Positions 61,382-64,000 of a stretch of DNA of 64,000 nt are shown in pieces. The DNA is from Bradyrhizobiaceae bacterium (lineage in GTDB: Bacteria; Bacteroidota; Ignavibacteria; Kapaibacteriales; Kapaibacteriaceae): positions 1 through 64,000 of the forward strand of contig JAGFIZ010000089.1 of assembly GCA_024103135.1 (NCBI GenBank), given 5' to 3'. Made by a program: the position numbers and the translations under genes. The notes below the pieces were generated by a model, which searched no databases, was not told where the DNA came from, and was given only the letters and a program-made list of their open reading frames with translations. The stretch's first letter is position 1. Each line of letters starts with the position of its first letter.

Positions 61382-62300
61382 GGAAGTATGCAATTGTTCG
61401 TTCAAGGCCGACTCTTCGTTGCACGTGTGGCTGCCAGCCAAGACGTCCTGCAGCAATGCTGATGTCTGGCTGACGTATCCGTGGATCGTCTTCCGGTAAT
61501 TCCTTGAAAACGATTTCACTCTTCGAGCCCGTAAGATCACGAATCTCCGTTGCAAGGTCGAGCATGGAGATCTCGTCAGGATTGCCAATGTTCACGGGCA
61601 TGGTTTCGGCACTCCACAAGAGTCGGATGATGCCGTCGATCAGATCATCGACATAGCAGACGCTGCGCGTTTGCGAACCATCGCCGAATACGGTAATTGG
61701 CTCGCCACGTAGAGCCTGGGAGATGAAGGCAGGAATGGCTCGACCATCGTCGACGCGCATTCTGGGTCCGTAGGTGTTAAAGATCCGAACGATCTTCGTG
61801 TCCACCTGGTGATACCGCTGATAGGCCATCGTAAGCGCTTCGGCAAATCGTTTTGCTTCGTCGTACACACCACGAAAACCAACGGGGTTGACGTTGCCCC
61901 AATAGGTCTCCGGCTGTGGGTGCACCAGTGGATCACCGTACACTTCACTCGTTGAAGCCAGTAGGAACCTAGCCCCCTTCGCCTTTGCCAGACCCAAGGC
62001 CTTGTGTGTGCCTAATGATCCGACCTTTAGAGTCTGAATAGGCAGCTTCAGGTAGTCGATAGGGCTGGCTGGACTTGCGAAGTGGAGGACAGCATCAAGC
62101 TCGCCTGGCACATGAAGGTAGTTGGTGACGTCGTATTGGACGAGGGCAAAGTTCGGGTTGCCGATCAAGTGAGCAACGTTCCGTGGACTGCCTGTGATGA
62201 AGTTATCCAGGCACGTCACATGACAACCATTGGCAATGAGTTGTGTGCAAAGATGTGATCCTAGGAATCCAGCTCCACCGGTGATGAGTATGCGCTTCAT
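61359..62300 (-). CDS. UDP-glucuronate decarboxylase-like SDR
   Basis: 313 residues from ATG 62300; an upstream in-frame start would add 22 residues without family support. Extended short-chain dehydrogenase: NAD motif [12 protein letters not shown], active-site STSEVYGDP with [11 protein letters not shown] (Tyr-x3-Lys), and [21 protein letters not shown]. The pieces [11 protein letters not shown] and [10 protein letters not shown] are typical of UDP-xylose synthases (UXS). Converts UDP-glucuronate to UDP-xylose in glycan precursor supply. Its end overlaps the CDF gene. Confidence 0.88.
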   Translation of the reverse strand: MKRILITGGAGFLGSHLCTQLIANGCHVTCLDNFITGSPRNVAHLIGNPNFALVQYDVTNYLHVPGELDAVLHFASPASPIDYLKLPIQTLKVGSLGTHKALGLAKAKGARFLLASTSEVYGDPLVHPQPETYWGNVNPVGFRGVYDEAKRFAEALTMAYQRYHQVDTKIVRIFNTYGPRMRVDDGRAIPAFISQALRGEPITVFGDGSQTRSVCYVDDLIDGIIRLLWSAETMPVNIGNPDEISMLDLATEIRDLTGSKSEIVFKELPEDDPRIRQPDISIAAGRLGWQPHVQRRVGLERTIAYFREALSIA

Positions 62301-62352
62301 TGAACAAAAATATGTGGATGGAGATCGGTGAGCGGTTGTGTTGACGGTTCGA

Positions 62353-62802
62353 CTACTCGCTGGCAAGCATGACGATGAGCGAGCGATACTGCAGTGAGAT
62401 CAGCACGTATGCCAACGCCAAACCAACGATGTTGATGGTTGTTGCAATCCAGGACTTTCCACCCATTGGACGTAAGACGGCAAAACGTGGTAAAAGGTCG
62501 TTAAGGCGATCGCTTGTAACATGCTCTGGTGAGATGTTGGCCTGGTTAGCGCGGAGGATCACTGCTTGCAGTCGTTTGGACTCCCGCAGATACTCGATGC
62601 CCCATATCGTCAGCAGGATGAAGTAGGGGAGTGTCTGTCCGCCCCGCAATTCCAGCATATGGGCATCGGTAAGCATACCCGTAAATCGGAAGCCGTAGAT
62701 CACCAGCCAATACACACCGGCAAAGGTGAAGGCAAGGGTAATGAGTCTGCGAAAGAGATGCTTCTGCTTTGAGTAGAGTACGAGAATCGAGTCGTGTAGC
62801 AT
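62353..62802 (-). CDS. Small hypothetical membrane protein
   Basis: 149 residues with three predicted helices (about 18-40, 58-72 and 118-138). Between helices 2 and 3 lies a polar stretch with [14 protein letters not shown]. No family recognised. ATG 62802. It is upstream of the SDR gene on the same strand (52 bp apart) and downstream of the rpsP terminator. Confidence 0.65.
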   Translation of the reverse strand: MLHDSILVLYSKQKHLFRRLITLAFTFAGVYWLVIYGFRFTGMLTDAHMLELRGGQTLPYFILLTIWGIEYLRESKRLQAVILRANQANISPEHVTSDRLNDLLPRFAVLRPMGGKSWIATTINIVGLALAYVLISLQYRSLIVMLASE

Positions 62803-62834
62803 AGGAAGTCCTTATGGAGACTCAAAGGTATGGA

Positions 62835-62869
62835 CAAAAAAAGGGTCGCACCTGTTCGGTGCGACCCTT
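62835..62869 (-). terminator. Intrinsic terminator of rpsP
   Basis: A 12-bp perfect stem (AAGGGTCGCACC / GGTGCGACCCTT, 62841-62869) with a 5-nt loop; on the minus strand it is followed by TTTTTTGT. It ends 18 nt beyond the rpsP stop. Confidence 0.95.
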
Positions 62870-62887
62870 AGACGATCCACAAGGATA

Positions 62888-63367
62888 TTATTCTGCTGAT
62901 TCAGCAGGAGCTTCAGCGGCTGCGGCTTCAGCGGCAGGAGCTTCTTCTGCAACTGGCTCTGGAGCTGGGGCGTTCTGTGCTTCCTTTGCTGCTTCTTCGG
63001 CCTTGCGAGCACGTTCCTTACGACGTGCCTTCAAGCGATTGTAGCGTTCGGTAGCACGTTCGCGGTGCTGTGCAACGGCTGTTGCAATCTCTTCGGCAGA
63101 GGCACCCTTGAAACCAAGGTGACGCTGGAGGAGAACACCTTCGCGGCTGAAAATTTGGTTGACGATGTCCGTTGGTTGTGCACCGACGTTGAGCCAGTAA
63201 ATGGCACGCTCGGCGTTCACAACAACATTCTTTGGTGTGGTCATGGGGTCTACCCAACCAACACGTTCAATGGCAGCGCCGTCACGACGAGCGCGTCCGT
63301 CGATCGCTACGATGTCGTAAAAAGGATGCTTTTTACGGCCACGGCGACGCAAGCGGAGTTTGACCAT
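62888..63367 (-). CDS. rpsP: 30S ribosomal protein S16
   Basis: 159 residues. The S16 core (about 1-85) starts VKLRLRRRGRKKHPFYDIVA and has RDGAAIERVGWVDP and NVVVNAERAIYWL. It continues into a long Ala/Glu-rich tail (about 105-159, RKAEEAAKEAQ...), longer than in E. coli (82 residues) but common in Bacteroidota. AGGT-type ribosome site upstream (GGACCTCCC). It is followed by a strong terminator; ffh is upstream on the same strand. Confidence 0.96.
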   Translation of the reverse strand: MVKLRLRRRGRKKHPFYDIVAIDGRARRDGAAIERVGWVDPMTTPKNVVVNAERAIYWLNVGAQPTDIVNQIFSREGVLLQRHLGFKGASAEEIATAVAQHRERATERYNRLKARRKERARKAEEAAKEAQNAPAPEPVAEEAPAAEAAAAEAPAESAE

Positions 63368-63444
63368 GGGAGGTCCTTCTAAAAAAGTGAATTGAAATGT
63401 GAGAGTTGAAATCGTTGGTGCTACAAGGTAGCACCGGTGTTTGC

Positions 63445-64000
63445 TTAGTTCCTACGCAGTGGCTGACGCAGAGGCTGATTACCAAACATGGGCTTGCCAC
63501 CCTTGGTCATCGTCCGCATCATCTTCTGCATGTCTTCGAATTGTTTGATCAGTCGATTCACGTCCTGCGTGCTCGTGCCACTGCCAAGGGCAATGCGACG
63601 CCTACGTGAGCCATTAAGGATGCGTGGGTTCCGACGTTCTTCCGTTGTCATCGAAAGAATGATGGCTTCTACACGCCCCATGGCCTTATCGTCGATCTGT
63701 ACATTCCGAAGTTGCTTGTCCATTCCGGGAATCATGCCGAGCAAGTCTCGGAGTGATCCCATCTTCTTGATCATCTTCATCTGACCCAGGAAGTCTTCGA
63801 AGGTGAACTGATTCTTGCGAATCTTTTCTTCCAGTCGTTCAGCTTCCTTTTCGTCGATCTGTTCTTGAGCACGCTCTACAAGACTGATCACGTCGCCCAT
63901 TCCCAGAATGCGCGATGCAATGCGCTCTGGATGGAATGCTTCGAGTGCATCAATCTTCTCGCCTACGCCAACATACTTGATGGGCTTGCCTAACACGTGC
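63445..64000 (-). CDS. ffh: Signal recognition particle protein Ffh (C-terminal part)
   Basis: About 184 residues of the C-terminal end; the gene runs off the window. Visible is the end of the G domain (LGKPIKYVGVGEKIDALEAF) and the methionine-rich M domain that binds signal peptides and SRP RNA (FLGQMKMIKKMGSLRDLLGMIPGM, SMTTEERRNP, LNGSRRRRIALGSG, FEDMQKMMRTM). The first residue shown is internal, not a start. Transcribed toward rpsP, a common gene order. The RNA partner ffs is at 21300. Confidence 0.97.
   Translation of the reverse strand, partial: HVLGKPIKYVGVGEKIDALEAFHPERIASRILGMGDVISLVERAQEQIDEKEAERLEEKIRKNQFTFEDFLGQMKMIKKMGSLRDLLGMIPGMDKQLRNVQIDDKAMGRVEAIILSMTTEERRNPRILNGSRRRRIALGSGTSTQDVNRLIKQFEDMQKMMRTMTKGGKPMFGNQPLRQPLRRN

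Larger units (their letters stand above)
1294..61978. repeat. Iterated octamer AGCCCCCT/AGGGGGCT, 31 copies
   Basis: Copies read AGGGGGCT on the plus strand at 1294, 4808, 6817, 7639, 11650, 19231, 23122, 26755, 33334, 37645, 41653, 46669, 48852, 52993 and 57975 (15). Copies read AGCCCCCT at 1634, 2092, 7314, 16491, 19656, 20202, 24546, 26209, 30771, 32246, 37357, 40541, 45237, 47134, 52851 and 61971 (16). In the AGCCCCCT direction, the second base after the octamer is C in 24 of 31 and the third is C in 21 of 31, giving AGCCCCCTnCC. Twenty-five lie in genes, in varied frames; six lie outside or at gene ends. Confidence 0.9.

Noticed and set aside
1294-61978. The octamer as a Chi or KOPS site
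   Set aside because: Orientation is balanced and interleaved across 64 kb, whereas Chi and KOPS show strand bias. Not excluded near a terminus, but not favoured.

Overview
The window is a chromosomal stretch of a bacterium from the Bacteroidota/Chlorobiota (FCB) side of the tree. The evidence is a kelch/lectin protein ending in a type IX secretion (T9SS) C-terminal domain, a TonB-dependent receptor, an HmuY-like lipoprotein, OmpA-family and beta-barrel outer-membrane proteins, and several -7 promoter elements of the form TAnnTTTG. Base composition is roughly mid-50s % GC by eye. Homogentisate dioxygenase, a PaaA-type diiron oxygenase subunit and a membrane fatty-acid hydroxylase point to aerobic growth. 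The exact phylum (for example a Kapabacteria- or Ignavibacteria-like lineage) cannot be settled from the sequence alone. There is no prophage, IS element or CRISPR array.

Layout. 0-2.1 kb: two small secreted proteins and a 1 kb gene-free stretch with short direct repeats. 2.1-5.7 kb: receiver-histidine kinase, outer-membrane barrel and an RsbW-like anti-sigma kinase, then a CA-rich microsatellite. 5.9-14 kb: riboflavin synthase, an AddB-like nuclease, a Lon-like protease and a TPR/adenylate cyclase. 14-19 kb (minus strand): purH, folC and rpsA with a strong terminator. 19.3-26.5 kb: small ORF, tRNA-Arg, hmgA, the SRP RNA gene, RNase G, dxr, rseP and surE. 26.5-31.7 kb: glycosyltransferase, FkbM-like methyltransferase, the AT-richer kelch-lectin gene and an AEC transporter. 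31.8-41.3 kb: LytTR regulator, large secreted Gly-rich protein, asparagine synthetase, heparinase-like protein, flippase, FtsX-like protein and LptF/G permease, the last four closely coupled. 41.3-47.6 kb: HmuY-like lipoprotein, PaaA, MazG, LCP lipoprotein, and envC-murA on the minus strand. 47.6-50 kb: a TPP riboswitch in front of a TonB receptor. 50-56 kb: SET protein, fatty-acid hydroxylase, NuoC, STAS protein, GT9, Gfo/Idh oxidoreductase and DnaB. 56-64 kb: WD40/OmpA pair, CDF transporter, UDP-glucuronate decarboxylase-like SDR, a small membrane protein, rpsP and the C-terminal half of ffh.

Functionally the region mixes housekeeping (translation, SRP, replication, purine, folate, riboflavin and isoprenoid synthesis) with a strong envelope theme: EnvC, FtsX, MurA, LCP, LptF/G, RseP, OmpA, polysaccharide export and nucleotide-sugar genes. 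Signalling is represented by a partner-switch kinase and a STAS antagonist in separate places, a LytTR regulator, a receiver-kinase and a class III cyclase.

The most unusual signal is not a gene. The octamer AGCCCCCT (reverse complement AGGGGGCT) occurs 31 times, about once per 2 kb. It lies on both strands equally, in several reading frames and in intergenic DNA, with an extended consensus AGCCCCCTnCC. That is about tenfold above random expectation and looks like a genome-wide iterated DNA word (uptake-sequence, HIP1 or Chi-like class) not tied to any gene function.
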